From assembly GCA_942491535.1 (NCBI GenBank), contig CALOBV010000007.1, positions 186,001 through 250,000 on the forward strand: 64,000 nucleotides of DNA. The letters run 5' to 3'. The position numbers and the translations under genes are program-made. Each line of letters starts with the position of its first letter. The stretch's first letter is position 1. The notes under the pieces are model-generated. The model ran no database searches. It was not told the origin of the DNA and saw only the letters and a list, made by a program, of their open reading frames with translations. Shown in pieces: positions 55,308 to 64,000 of the stretch. The stretch is from JAUVKT01 sp942491535. GTDB lineage: Bacteria; Bacteroidota; Bacteroidia; Bacteroidales; VadinHA17.

Positions 55308-56174
55308 ATGACAAAAACTAAAAGATTTAACGCTACTGGTGTTATTTTAACACTTATCTTACTGCTTATTGCAGGATGCTCGAAACAGCCTCAAACATCC
55401 ACCAAATCAGGAGATATACTCAACTACAGTTTTGGTGGAGATGTGGCTTACAATTTCAATGCCCTGACAAAGGTAAGCCAGCTCATTGTTTTCGGGGGAC
55501 AGGAAATATCGGCAGATATTGAGAGTATAATATCATACTCAGTAACTAAAACAGGTGAGAATGAGGATAAGATTGATCTTAATATTAAGATTGATTCTAT
55601 TTATAATATTGTCAAATCCCCCCAGGGAGATATGATTAGTAACCCTGAAGAAGTGAAAAATGTAGAATTTAACATGAAGCTTTCAAGGAAGGGCGAGGAA
55701 TCACACATGGATGAGGCAGCTGCTATTAAATATGCTGGTATAGGAGGTGAAACCGTTGACCTTAAAACCAGTTTTTCATTTATCTTCCCTGATTTCCCAG
55801 CAGGAGCAAGTGGAATAGGTTATGCGTGGGTCGATAACGACACCATTGATATGAGTTCTGCCGGTCAGACTGTACTGATGATAATTAACTCAAACAATAC
55901 AATTACTGCTAAGGAAAATTATAATGGATATGATTGTTATAAGATCGAATATACTACCACCGGCGAACGGAATGCTTCAGGCGATACACCCCAGGGATTT
56001 ATGACACAGTCGGGAGATATGGTTGGCAAAGGTTATATGTATTATGCGATTAAAGAAGGACTGATAGTGAAAGATTACAATGAGCAAAAACTTGAAGGAG
56101 AATTAACAATACCTACTGGTGAATCATTGCCAATGTATATGGATATTATTATTGATTCTGAAGTGAAGAAGTAA
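55308..56174 (+). CDS. Lipoprotein of unknown function (DUF6263-like)
   Basis: 288 aa with a lipoprotein signal (ATGVILTLILLLIAGCSKQ). The body is beta-rich (GDILNYSFGGDVAYNFNALT, YAWVDNDTIDMSSAGQTVLM, ENYNGYDCYKIEYTTTGER) and resembles the DUF6263-type exported proteins. It has no visible catalytic site. It follows the decayed gene by 16 bp, so it may be the surviving member of a two-gene operon. A long-loop terminator follows. Confidence 0.68.
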   Translation: MTKTKRFNATGVILTLILLLIAGCSKQPQTSTKSGDILNYSFGGDVAYNFNALTKVSQLIVFGGQEISADIESIISYSVTKTGENEDKIDLNIKIDSIYNIVKSPQGDMISNPEEVKNVEFNMKLSRKGEESHMDEAAAIKYAGIGGETVDLKTSFSFIFPDFPAGASGIGYAWVDNDTIDMSSAGQTVLMIINSNNTITAKENYNGYDCYKIEYTTTGERNASGDTPQGFMTQSGDMVGKGYMYYAIKEGLIVKDYNEQKLEGELTIPTGESLPMYMDIIIDSEVKK

Positions 56175-56178
56175 AAAG

Positions 56179-56266
56179 AAAAACCCATGCCTTACCTAAA
56201 CTTATGAAGAATCTCTGAAGAATTTTATATCTGGCATTCTTTTCATGACCTGCGGCATGGGTTTTT
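56179..56266 (+). terminator. Terminator with long loop after the lipoprotein gene
   Basis: AAAAACCCATGCC at 56179-56191 pairs perfectly over 13 bp with 56254-56266, which runs into T7. The loop is 62 nt. It starts directly behind the stop codon at 56174. Confidence 0.75.
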
Positions 56267-56413
56267 TTCATTCTGGTATATTTATGACCGTTAGAAAGTA
56301 TATTACCCTATTTAGTAATTAATAATATTTACTAAAATATTATACCTCAGTAAAATAATACTGTCTTTAAGACCCTTAAAAGATATGCAGGAGTTAATAA
56401 ACCTGATTTAAGC

Positions 56414-57298
56414 TTACACTTCTTCCAGGAGAGGCCAGCCCTTTCTCATTTTCACGACCCTATATCTTAATCCGCTCCCCTTTCCTGCAAGGCGATATGG
56501 CTTTACATGGTGCTGGTAACCATATTCGTCCTCAATTACCATAACATTTTCCACCCCCTCGGGCAATTTAATAAATTCCTTTACCGTGAATTCATAAATA
56601 TTTCCAGGCTTGAAGAAAGGACTATCTGGTTCTACATTAAGCCCGTGCCCTTCCTTATATTTCAGGAACCTCCCTTTAAATGAGCTCCCTGTTTTTAAAC
56701 CATAGTGAGTATAGTATTCTTTTGGTATTGTATATCGATTATTCTCCACATCCTTTATTATATAATACACCTTACCATCAATTCCTATGGATTCGCCGAG
56801 AATAACAAAATCAAGCAATTCGCTGTCTTCGCTCTTTCCAGATGCAGCAGACATAGCAGAACCGGATATGATAATGTTTCCTTTCACAATTTTATCAACC
56901 CGCAGTAAGACCTTTGAATCAATTGCAGGAATAAGGGTAACAAAGTTTTCGGCAGGAACTACTACCCGGGCAATATTATTTCCTGCAAGAATCACAACAT
57001 CCTTTTTTTCACCGGACTTATTAATCCTGGGCTCAACAGATTCAACTGTAAATTCATATACAGACCCTTCCCTGTAAGATGGATGCTCAGGCTCAAGAAA
57101 AACTTCTCCCTTGCAATTAATCTTATCAATTCTGCAATTCAATGTCTGTCCGGTGGTAATACTATAACAAGAATAATCCATGCAATTCAAAAGATATCTT
57201 TTTTTTCCAGGTCCGCTTAAAACCCAGAATTCATTTCCTTCGAACTCTATTTTCTTATCGACTATAAAATTATATCTTGATCCTTCAATAAGTTTCAT
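56414..57298 (-). CDS. Repeat protein with OB/S1-like units, unknown function
   Basis: 294 aa, soluble, no signal peptide. About four related units recur: CRIDKINCKGEVFLEPEHPS with YREGSVYEFTVES, LLRVDKIVKGNIIISGS, GRFLKYKEGHGLNVEPDSPF with FKPGNIYEFTVKEF, and YRVVKMRKGWPLLEEV. Each has the beta-strand rhythm of S1/OB folds, so nucleic-acid binding is possible. It follows the cardiolipin synthase stop by 8 bp (ATG 57296-57298), a tight pairing I cannot explain. Confidence 0.72.
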   Translation of the reverse strand: MKLIEGSRYNFIVDKKIEFEGNEFWVLSGPGKKRYLLNCMDYSCYSITTGQTLNCRIDKINCKGEVFLEPEHPSYREGSVYEFTVESVEPRINKSGEKKDVVILAGNNIARVVVPAENFVTLIPAIDSKVLLRVDKIVKGNIIISGSAMSAASGKSEDSELLDFVILGESIGIDGKVYYIIKDVENNRYTIPKEYYTHYGLKTGSSFKGRFLKYKEGHGLNVEPDSPFFKPGNIYEFTVKEFIKLPEGVENVMVIEDEYGYQHHVKPYRLAGKGSGLRYRVVKMRKGWPLLEEV

Positions 57299-57306
57299 AA
57301 ATGTAA

Positions 57307-58776
57307 TCAATATAGGGGCCCCAGTGTTCTGGAAAGAGACTCTTTATACTTCTCTGATCTTTTACGTCCTTCCCACAGTTGAGGCAATACTTCAACGCTT
57401 TTACCGAGATCATCAAAGTATATATTTTTCAACTCCCTGGCAAACTTTTCGTCATAGATAAGCGCAGTGATTTCAAAATCAAGATCAAAACTTCTCATAT
57501 CCAGGTTTGGCGAACCCACAGATGAAAAGACACAGTCAATTACCAGAAACTTAGAGTGATTGAAGCCGCTGTTATAGAGGTAGACCCTTACTCCCGCATC
57601 CAGTAACTCACTAATATATGATCTGCTGTTCCAGTTTCCGATCACTGAATCAGATTTCCCGGGAATTAATAATCTCACATCTACTCCACTCAATGCTGCA
57701 GTTTTAATCGCAGTTAAGATGCTTTCGTTAGGTGAAAAATATGGTGTACAGAGATATATTGATTTCCTTGCAGTTGAAATAGCAGAAAAATACACCTGCA
57801 TAATATTCGCCCAATCGCTATCAGGACCAGAAGTAGCAAGTTGCATTAAGCACTTATTCTCGACCTTAGAAGTAATAAAATATTTTTCGTCGCGCGTAAG
57901 TATCTCGTTACTTACAAAATACCAGTCAACAAGGAAAACCATATTCATTGAAGCCACAGCATCACCTCTTACTTCTAGATGGGTATCACGCCATGGGCCG
58001 ATGTTCTTCAGTCCCTTTAAATATTTCTCAGCGATATTGATTCCGCCGATATAACCCTTCTCGCCGTCTACCACAAGTATTTTCCTATGATTCCGATAAT
58101 TGATCTTGCTTGTAAAGTGAGGAAATTTTACAGGCATAAACGAATATATATGCACGCCTTTAGCACGCATCTCATTAATATACTTCGACTTGAAGCTCCA
58201 GCTTCCGACATCATCAATAATAATCCTCACTTCTATTCCCTCATTTGCTTTCTTCATCAGGATATTCCTGAATTCATTTCCAATCTCATCGATATCGAAG
58301 CGAAAGAATTCAAGGTGGATATATTTTCTGGCATTTTCTATTGCTTCAAGCATTGCAGGGAAGGTCTCATATCCATTTATCAGTATCCTGAAATCATTAT
58401 TCTCAGTAAGCATGGCCTTCTGATTGTTAAGCATCAAGGTCATCAGGTGAGATTTTCCCTTAATATTTGCAGGCTTATCGCTGAGCTTTGCCTTGAGGGT
58501 CTCCTTCTGCTCCGATGCAATAGCGAACAGGTATTCAGAATCAACAACAGCCTTCTGGGAAAATATTTTTGTTTTTCGAAAACTCTGACCAAATAAGATA
58601 TATAGAACTATACCAAACATAGGGATTAGTAAAATAACAAGCACCCACGACAGGGTCTTAACAGGAGGTCTGTTTTCGAATATTATGATAAGACAGGTAA
58701 ATATCATAGTAAGCAGATATATTGCTGATATAATCAACATTACAGGGCTGGAAGCAATATTTGAAAGGGTATTCAT
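57307..58776 (-). CDS. cls: Cardiolipin synthase (PLD superfamily)
   Basis: 489 aa, two N-terminal membrane helices (about 10-30 and 42-62) and two phospholipase-D domains. The HKD motifs are HRKILVVDGEKGYIGG near 228 and HSKFLVIDCVFSSVGSPN near 407. It joins two phosphatidylglycerol molecules into cardiolipin at the inner membrane. The size and layout match bacterial Cls. It heads a two-gene unit with the repeat protein. Confidence 0.94.
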   Translation of the reverse strand: MNTLSNIASSPVMLIISAIYLLTMIFTCLIIIFENRPPVKTLSWVLVILLIPMFGIVLYILFGQSFRKTKIFSQKAVVDSEYLFAIASEQKETLKAKLSDKPANIKGKSHLMTLMLNNQKAMLTENNDFRILINGYETFPAMLEAIENARKYIHLEFFRFDIDEIGNEFRNILMKKANEGIEVRIIIDDVGSWSFKSKYINEMRAKGVHIYSFMPVKFPHFTSKINYRNHRKILVVDGEKGYIGGINIAEKYLKGLKNIGPWRDTHLEVRGDAVASMNMVFLVDWYFVSNEILTRDEKYFITSKVENKCLMQLATSGPDSDWANIMQVYFSAISTARKSIYLCTPYFSPNESILTAIKTAALSGVDVRLLIPGKSDSVIGNWNSRSYISELLDAGVRVYLYNSGFNHSKFLVIDCVFSSVGSPNLDMRSFDLDFEITALIYDEKFARELKNIYFDDLGKSVEVLPQLWEGRKRSEKYKESLSRTLGPLY

Positions 58777-58825
58777 CCTGCTTTGCTATGAGATAATATG
58801 CATTTCTCTGTCTATATAAAAATAA

Positions 58826-58856
58826 AAAACTCTCCCCGATAAACGAGGAGAGTTTT
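58826..58856 (-). terminator. Terminator of the small barrel gene
   Basis: A 10-bp stem (AAAACTCTCC/GGAGAGTTTT) with an 11-nt loop is followed on the minus strand by TTATTTTTATA. It lies 24 bp past the stop at 58880 and before the cls gene. Confidence 0.78.
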
Positions 58857-58879
58857 ATAATATTTTATCATTTCTGATA

Positions 58880-59488
58880 CTAGAACATAATACCAACGCT
58901 GACAACAATAGCATTAGATCTGCCATCCAGCTCCAGAGTCTGTCCCTGAATATCAATTTCGTTTCCAAAAGTATTTAGTCCACCTTCATATCTAACATCA
59001 AGTGTTATCTTATTTATAATATCAACTCCCACACCAGCCTGATATCCGAAAGTAGCTCTTTTAGCGAGATCCTCCACGTCACTAACACTATCTTCCGAAG
59101 ATAACATTATTGAAGCTGCTGGTCCTGCCATTAACCTTGCAGGCCCGAGCTTAATTCCCAACATAACAGGAATATCAAGCTTATTAAATTTCTGAGACTT
59201 AACAGACTCAACACCTGCATCTTCTACAAGAATATTGTTTTCAGCCATTGAGAATAATACTTCAGGTTGTACAAGTATCCCTAGTGCAGAAATTCTAAAA
59301 AACACTCCTCCATGAAAACCCCATGATGCTTCCTCTGCTGCATCTATTACCGTTCCAGCTGTAGCTGTAAGCGGATCCCCCATTTTAAATGTATTTGAAG
59401 AAGCTCCAGCTTTCAAACCCCAGCTAAATTGTGCAAATGCTCCTGATGAAAGGACAACTGCTATTAATACTAAAAGAATCTTTTTCAT
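58880..59488 (-). CDS. Small outer-membrane beta-barrel protein (PorT-like family)
   Basis: 202 aa with signal peptide (MKKILLVLIAVVLSSGAFAQ). FSWGLKAGASSNTFKMGD opens an eight-strand barrel of the outer-membrane beta-barrel (OMP_b-brl_2) type. Strands alternate throughout (ILVQPEVLFSMAEN, FNKLDIPVMLGIKLGPARLM, FGYQAGVGVDIINKITLDVR) and the last ends in ...VSVGIMF with the terminal Phe that Bam recognises. Function unknown; monocistronic. Confidence 0.88.
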   Translation of the reverse strand: MKKILLVLIAVVLSSGAFAQFSWGLKAGASSNTFKMGDPLTATAGTVIDAAEEASWGFHGGVFFRISALGILVQPEVLFSMAENNILVEDAGVESVKSQKFNKLDIPVMLGIKLGPARLMAGPAASIMLSSEDSVSDVEDLAKRATFGYQAGVGVDIINKITLDVRYEGGLNTFGNEIDIQGQTLELDGRSNAIVVSVGIMF

Positions 59489-59555
59489 ATTTTTAATTTT
59501 TGGTTTTATAATAGTAAGACACTAAAGTAGTGCAAATAGTTGCTTTGCCCAATAC

Positions 59556-60254
59556 TTATTCTGTAAACTTGTAGCCTACGCCTTTTATTGTGTGAATAAT
59601 CTCATTGCCTAATTTTTCCCTCAATTTCCTGATATGCACATCAATAGTCCTGTCACCGACGATAATATCATTTCCCCAGACAGAATAAAAAATTTCGTTC
59701 CTCGAAAACACCCTTCCCGGCTTTGACATAAGTAAGAACAGTAGCTCAAATTCCTTCCTGGGCAAAAAAACCTCCCTCTGATCTATCGTTATCAGGAATC
59801 TTTCCCTGTCGAGCACCAGTCCGCCTGCTTCTAATTTTGTATCAATTATGCGATCCTTATCATTTTGATCCGGAAGTCTTCTCAAAAGTGCTTTTACCCT
59901 GCTTATTAACACCCTGGGCTTAACCGGTTTAATAATATAATCATCCCCTCCTGCGTCGAAACCAGCCACCTGGGAATAATCTTCGCTTCTGGCAGTCAGG
60001 AAACAGATAATTACAGATTCGAGCCCTCTGGTATGCCTGATTCGTTCACAAACCTCTATGCCATCCATTCCAGGCATCATAAGATCCAGAAGGATGAGGT
60101 GGGGATCAAAGGTTTTAGCTTTTATCAGACCTTCCTGCCCATTTAAGGAGGTCTCTACCTGAAAACCCTCTTTAAGAAGGGTATAAGATATAAACTCCAG
60201 GATATCAGGCTCATCATCAACAAGAAGTATCCTCTGATTACTTTTCCCGGACAT
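59556..60254 (-). CDS. OmpR/PhoB-family response regulator
   Basis: 232 aa. The receiver domain (about 8-122) has the acidic pair DDE at 13-15, phospho-acceptor D57 in LLDLMMPGMDG and K109 in DYIIKPVKP. A winged-helix effector follows (about 140-230; DRTIDVHIRKLREKLG, THTIKGVGYKF). No histidine kinase is adjacent. It starts 8 bp after the TlpA-like gene, so both should be co-expressed. Targets are unknown. Confidence 0.93.
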   Translation of the reverse strand: MSGKSNQRILLVDDEPDILEFISYTLLKEGFQVETSLNGQEGLIKAKTFDPHLILLDLMMPGMDGIEVCERIRHTRGLESVIICFLTARSEDYSQVAGFDAGGDDYIIKPVKPRVLISRVKALLRRLPDQNDKDRIIDTKLEAGGLVLDRERFLITIDQREVFLPRKEFELLFLLMSKPGRVFSRNEIFYSVWGNDIIVGDRTIDVHIRKLREKLGNEIIHTIKGVGYKFTE

Positions 60255-60262
60255 AGGATTAA

Positions 60263-60805
60263 CTATTTCTTCAGTTCTTTAAATATCACTTCCTTCATAT
60301 GGTTAAACTCTTCCATCTCAAAGAGGCGTGTCAGAAAAATTATTTTACCATTGCGGTCAATTATGACATTTCTGGTTACCCCTGCTTTCTTTTCAGCAAA
60401 TAATCCAAAAATATCGGCTCCGGGATCAAGTGCCAGTGGATACGAAATTTTCATCTGATCCTTAAAATTCTTCACAGTTTCCAGAGGTTCATCTCTGTCA
60501 ATACCTATAACAACAAGACCTTCATTTTTTCCTTTTAACCATATCTCATCTTCGATATAGGGCATTTCCTTACGACAAACGCCACACCAGCTTGCAGTAA
60601 ATTGGAGCATTACGACTTTTCCCCTGAGGTCAGACAACATATATTCACTGCCACCATCTTCAACAATCTTAAAATTCGGTGCCTTATCCCCTACTTTAAC
60701 ATAATATCCATCCTTATATACTTCTCCGTCCTGAGAAACAGCAAAAGGGTTAATGGCCAGCATAAAGAGTGTTGTAATAAAAATTACCCTGTAAAAATAT
60801 TTCAT
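60263..60805 (-). CDS. TlpA-family thioredoxin-like protein co-operonic with a response regulator
   Basis: 180 aa, exported by a signal peptide (FITTLFMLAINPFAVSQ). AhpC/TSA fold with redox cysteines C74 and C77 in FTASWCGVCRKEMPYIED, and the cis-proline-equivalent stretch AGVTRNVIID, where Thr replaces the usual Pro. It ends 8 bp before the response regulator. A periplasmic thiol protein and a cytoplasmic regulator in one unit suggests a redox-related response, but no kinase links them here. Confidence 0.88.
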   Translation of the reverse strand: MKYFYRVIFITTLFMLAINPFAVSQDGEVYKDGYYVKVGDKAPNFKIVEDGGSEYMLSDLRGKVVMLQFTASWCGVCRKEMPYIEDEIWLKGKNEGLVVIGIDRDEPLETVKNFKDQMKISYPLALDPGADIFGLFAEKKAGVTRNVIIDRNGKIIFLTRLFEMEEFNHMKEVIFKELKK

Positions 60806-60897
60806 ATCCTGTATATTTAATTAAAGAGTTCAAATATAAGTGAAATATTTCCAAAGAGGCCAGAGAAAAAAATGATATTAACAAGTTTACTTGCAGG

Positions 60898-61464
60898 TTA
60901 ATAAAGATCCTCAATTTCACCTATTTCTTCAACTGAAACATTTTTCAGGACGAATGAAATATAAATCTGGAGTAATCCATAGCAAAGTATGCATATGCCA
61001 ATTATTGTCATAAGTATTTTCAGGCCTGAGGCAGGCAGTAAAAGAAAAAACAGTCCTGATATAAGCAAAAAGATGGAGGTAAATATAAAAATCCTGTTTC
61101 CTGAAATATAATATTGAATATTTATCGCGGTAACCAGGTGAATGAAGCCCATCAATGTTAACCATAATCCGGCAACGATACAAAGAAAATTTGCAACTTC
61201 AACCGGCCTGATAATTATAAGCACACAGATAAGCAGGTCAACCATTCCTTCAAGCAGCCACCAGGTCCACTCAGAATTAAAAACCCGATGAGAAATTGCA
61301 CCGGCAATCAGAGAGATACCACTTAAACCCAGCAGTAACCCAAAAGTAATAATCAGTGTATCAGCCATAGCATGTGGATTGATAATGATTAATAATCCAA
61401 TTACTATCGACAGAGCAGCTTTTACTAACATTAACCACCAGTTTTTAAATAACTTCGTAACCAT
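60898..61464 (-). CDS. DUF308 / HdeD-like membrane protein
   Basis: 188 aa with six hydrophobic helices in three pairs (LMLVKAALSIVIGLLIIINP, TLIITFGLLLGLSGISLIAG, WWLLEGMVDLLICVLIII, and three more). The repeated helix pairs and the G-x-x-x-x-I-NP motif are those of the DUF308/HdeD family. HdeD aids acid resistance in enterobacteria; no such role is shown here. 93 bp separate it from the TlpA-like gene. Confidence 0.85.
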   Translation of the reverse strand: MVTKLFKNWWLMLVKAALSIVIGLLIIINPHAMADTLIITFGLLLGLSGISLIAGAISHRVFNSEWTWWLLEGMVDLLICVLIIIRPVEVANFLCIVAGLWLTLMGFIHLVTAINIQYYISGNRIFIFTSIFLLISGLFFLLLPASGLKILMTIIGICILCYGLLQIYISFVLKNVSVEEIGEIEDLY

Positions 61465-61638
61465 ATCTAAAATACGTTGATTCTAATACAAGTTAGAAAA
61501 ATATTTGATAATTCCTACAGATTTTTGCCGTTTTTGGGCCCTGTGTCTGTCAGTTAAATTTTGTTAAACGCAGCTTCACTATTAAAAAAAAACAGGATAA
61601 AAACTATATTTACATGTAATCTAATCATCTTATCTACC

Positions 61639-63225
61639 ATGAAAAAGCTTATCTCACTTTCCTTGATACTTTCAACTTTTCTAATTATCACACTTCCCGC
61701 TCAGACACCGGAGATACAATCAGGTCTGAAAACAATTACTATTGATGCCTTAAAAGCACAAACCACTTTCCTGGCATCAGAATGGACAGAAGGGAGAGAA
61801 ACTGGCTCCAGGGGTGAGTACCTGTCTGCAGACTACATTGCCAGTATGCTTCAACTTTTCGGGGCACAGCCAGGAGGAGATGAGATAATCGAAAGAGACA
61901 GATCGACTGGCAGTATTACAAGAACAAGGACTTACTTTCAGAATTTTAGCCTTTTAAGTAACTCCCCGGGCACAGAACAAGAACTTTCTGCAATCATTAC
62001 CGAAGATGGTGTAACAAAGACTATAAAATTTGAGCATAACATTGATTTTGTGGTAAATGCAAGTGCTCCTGGTGGTCATATCGAAGCCCCTGTTGTTTTT
62101 GTAGGTTACGGATATATTGATGAAAAATCCGGGTATAACGATTTTGAAGGCATTGACGTAAAAGGGAAAATTATTCTGAGGTTAGGAGGAGTACCCAAAG
62201 GCAGTTCTGAAAACTCATATTATACTTCCCGGGTATCATCGCAAAAAGACATTTACGCGATTGACAGAGGAGTGGCCGGAATACTTGAGGTAGACCTCAG
62301 CAATATTGATGGATCAGGCTGGACACCCTCACAAGAGTTTCTGAATACCTCTCCTTCAGAAAGAGGTCCACGCGTTCCACGTGTAAGATATTCATTTCCA
62401 AGCGATAAAGCAGATCGCTTTGTCCCTAAGGCAAGTATATCTCTTAAAGCAGCAAATACTATACTGGCAGGTTCCGGAATTGACCTGGTAAAATATGCGG
62501 GGATCGAGGATTATCCACTAAAATCCAGGAAAGGATTCAACAATAAGGTTACGATCAATACCTCTGTAATTTCGTCTTTTACAAGAGTAAGAAATGTAAT
62601 CGGTATTATTGAGGGTAAAAATAAGGACGAGGTTATTATCATAGGGGCACACTACGATCACCTTGGTATTCACGATGGATACATTTACAATGGAGCCGAT
62701 GATAATGCATCTGGAACCGTAGGTGTAATGACTATTGCGAGAGCAATAGCTGCAACCGGCAAGCAACCTGATAAAACTATAATCTTCGCACTCTGGACAG
62801 GTGAGGAAAAGGGACTTTTTGGTTCAAGATATTTTGCAGACAACCCAACTATTCCTCTCGAAAGCATAAGGATTAATGTAAATTTTGATATGATATCAAG
62901 ATACATTAGTGAAGATGAGCCAAATAAGATTACCATGATGTATTCACCAGCATGTCCTGAACTAAAGGAGATGACCATAAGGAATATTAAATCATATAAT
63001 ATAGACCTTGAACCCGTCTATTTAAATACTGATAATCCTCCCGGAGGTACAGATCACAGGTCGTTCATAAACAAAGGTATCCCCTACCTGAGATTTAAAC
63101 CTGGTCATCGGGAAGAATACCATACCCCTTATGATGAAGTATCTACCCTTGATTGGGATATAATGGAAAAAATTGTCAAATTAAGTTTCCTTAATGTCTG
63201 GGATATGGCCGGAAGCAACTGGTAG
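61639..63225 (+). CDS. Secreted M28-family metallopeptidase
   Basis: 528 aa with signal peptide (KKLISLSLILSTFLIITLPA). A PA-like region lies at about 145-290 (VVFVGYGYIDEKSGYNDFE). Zinc and catalytic residues are IIGAHYDHLG near 335, GADDNASGTVGVM, ALWTGEEKGLFGS, NFDMISRY and the final His in HREEYHTPYDE. It matches the 13645 enzyme in layout but is longer and only distantly alike. ATG 61639 is supported by the signal peptide and by a TATATTTA box at 61605-61612. Confidence 0.92.
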   Translation: MKKLISLSLILSTFLIITLPAQTPEIQSGLKTITIDALKAQTTFLASEWTEGRETGSRGEYLSADYIASMLQLFGAQPGGDEIIERDRSTGSITRTRTYFQNFSLLSNSPGTEQELSAIITEDGVTKTIKFEHNIDFVVNASAPGGHIEAPVVFVGYGYIDEKSGYNDFEGIDVKGKIILRLGGVPKGSSENSYYTSRVSSQKDIYAIDRGVAGILEVDLSNIDGSGWTPSQEFLNTSPSERGPRVPRVRYSFPSDKADRFVPKASISLKAANTILAGSGIDLVKYAGIEDYPLKSRKGFNNKVTINTSVISSFTRVRNVIGIIEGKNKDEVIIIGAHYDHLGIHDGYIYNGADDNASGTVGVMTIARAIAATGKQPDKTIIFALWTGEEKGLFGSRYFADNPTIPLESIRINVNFDMISRYISEDEPNKITMMYSPACPELKEMTIRNIKSYNIDLEPVYLNTDNPPGGTDHRSFINKGIPYLRFKPGHREEYHTPYDEVSTLDWDIMEKIVKLSFLNVWDMAGSNW

Positions 63226-63305
63226 CTATGAGTTCCCTGAAAGTCGTCTTTTAATACCTGCCCTTATTGGCATAGATTTTGCGATTGTTTAGCAAAATTG
63301 ATATC

Positions 63306-63803
63306 ATGAAAAAACATATTATTATAATATTGTTAATAGGCCTTGTTGTTATACCGGGTTGCGTATCAACAAAAGAGGCAAGTGAAAGCAGAGAATTAAA
63401 AGAAGTAATAAAGCAGGCAGAAATTCAGAAAGCCCTTGAATCAGGTAATTATTTTATAAGTGTAAATAGGTTATTTGCAAGGAGATTTCACGGAATGGAT
63501 CTTGTACCCGACAACAATTATATTGCAATTAAAAACGGCACAGCAAGGATCAACCTTGCCTACGTAGGGAGATCCTTTTCAACGAGACAAATATCGGGAA
63601 TTAACGTAAGAGGTAAAATTGAAGATATTACGATCACACCTAAAAAGAATGGATCAAGTCTTACCTCAATGACAGTTGTTGGGGGTGGTGAGCGATTTAA
63701 ACTTCAGATCACTGTTTCCTCATCAGGCTATTGCAACATCAATATAAATAATGGAAGGCTGGATAGTATCTCCTACAGTGGCAAGATATCGAAACGCTCC
63801 TGA
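63306..63803 (+). CDS. DUF4251 family lipoprotein
   Basis: 165 aa with a lipoprotein signal (IIIILLIGLVVIPGCVS). The DUF4251 body shows IQKALESGNYFISVNRLF early, then PDNNYIAIKNGTARINLAYV and a beta-rich end. The family is Bacteroidota-specific and uncharacterised. ATG 63306 chosen, since the upstream in-frame start (63279) is TTG and lies before the signal peptide. Confidence 0.85.
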   Translation: MKKHIIIILLIGLVVIPGCVSTKEASESRELKEVIKQAEIQKALESGNYFISVNRLFARRFHGMDLVPDNNYIAIKNGTARINLAYVGRSFSTRQISGINVRGKIEDITITPKKNGSSLTSMTVVGGGERFKLQITVSSSGYCNININNGRLDSISYSGKISKRS

Positions 63804-63810
63804 TGAAATA

Positions 63811-64000
63811 CTAAAAAGCATAACTGAGACCAACAGACAGTTGCAAAGTATTTATATTAACGTTTTCATGGGTCTCTTCATATAGTTCTCCCAATGGAGT
63901 CTCTATAGATGCATTAAAATTATAATTACTCTTACTCGACAGGTAATCAGCTGTAATTCTGATTGAAGTCCCCTGGCTCAGAAAATACATCAGGCTGGCG
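63811..64000 (-). CDS. Outer-membrane beta-barrel protein, C-terminal end (partial)
   Basis: The last 62 codons of a minus-strand gene entering from beyond the window, with TAG at 63811-63813. The translation is YFLSQGTSIRITADYLSSKS and, at the very end, LQLSVGLSYAF. Alternating strands and the terminal Phe mark an outer-membrane barrel. Its stop lies 7 bp from the convergent DUF4251 stop. Family not identifiable from this piece. Confidence 0.75.
   Translation of the reverse strand, partial: ASLMYFLSQGTSIRITADYLSSKSNYNFNASIETPLGELYEETHENVNINTLQLSVGLSYAF

Noticed and set aside
58087..58596. 169-aa plus-strand frame inside cls
   Set aside because: Antisense to the first HKD domain; no ribosome site or family resemblance.
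1..64000. tRNA, rRNA, insertion sequences, integrases, toxin-antitoxin or defence genes
   Set aside because: I looked for tRNA T-loop sequences, transposase motifs and defence families and saw none; the AlbA_2 protein alone does not make a defence system.

Overview
The window is AT-rich DNA from a member of the Bacteroidota, most likely an uncultured Bacteroidales/Marinilabiliales-type bacterium. The evidence is a C25 (gingipain-like) protease with a type IX secretion tail, many Bacteroidota-restricted families (DUF4831, DUF4251, DUF6132, DUF6599-like, DUF1080), twin-arginine Gfo/Idh oxidoreductases, promoters of the TTTG-N19/20-TAnnTTTG type, and a near absence of Shine-Dalgarno sequences. 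No rRNA, tRNA, CRISPR array, insertion sequence or phage gene was seen. The region is chromosomal and mostly metabolic.

Layout. 1-3447: the start of a Tat-exported 4Fe-4S protein, an unusual membrane protein joining a substrate-binding-protein domain to a GcvH-like domain, a palindrome-rich control region and a lipoprotein. 3665-15114: a peptide-use neighbourhood (flavodoxin, PepD dipeptidase, MFSD1-like carrier, POT peptide transporter, two thioredoxin-fold proteins, an M28 peptidase) with the NAD(P)HX repair enzyme Nnr. 15115-19949: a candidate structured RNA, a frameshifted sodium symporter, and a MBL / Fe-S aldo-keto reductase / DUF6599-like operon. 20061-30955: an AlbA_2 protein, a long KamA-type radical SAM enzyme, a broken propeller-SpoIIE sensor, the C25 protease (with a frame break near its start) and an HD hydrolase. 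31069-36908: a twin-arginine-exported 3-keto-sugar module (DUF1080 hydrolase, two Gfo/Idh dehydrogenases, a TIM-barrel isomerase, DoxX). 37065-47519: AmrS-like radical SAM, class IV aminotransferase, exonuclease/GIY-YIG fusion, phosphate uptake (DUF47 + PiT), CYTH phosphatase, M20D amidohydrolase, gamma-glutamyltransferase, MurB. 47698-54594: MltG and an operon of TetR, outer-membrane barrel, LolD-like ATPase, two FtsX-type permeases and a LolA-like carrier. 55308-64000: a lipoprotein, cardiolipin synthase coupled to a repeat protein of unknown function, a small barrel, a TlpA/response-regulator pair, a DUF308 protein, an M28 peptidase, a DUF4251 lipoprotein and the end of another barrel.

Two themes recur. 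First, peptide breakdown and uptake: secreted C25, M28, M20D and GGT enzymes could feed POT and MFSD1-like carriers and the PepD dipeptidase. Second, envelope work: PG synthesis and trimming, cardiolipin, and a Lol-like export system. Several loci carry frame breaks (about 16008, 24643-25102, 26045-26121, 26660, 54955-55080). These are either real gene decay or assembly indels, and the sequence alone cannot decide. Intergenic spacers, usually at gene 3' ends, hold families of short tandem repeats, some of which recur 40 kb apart.
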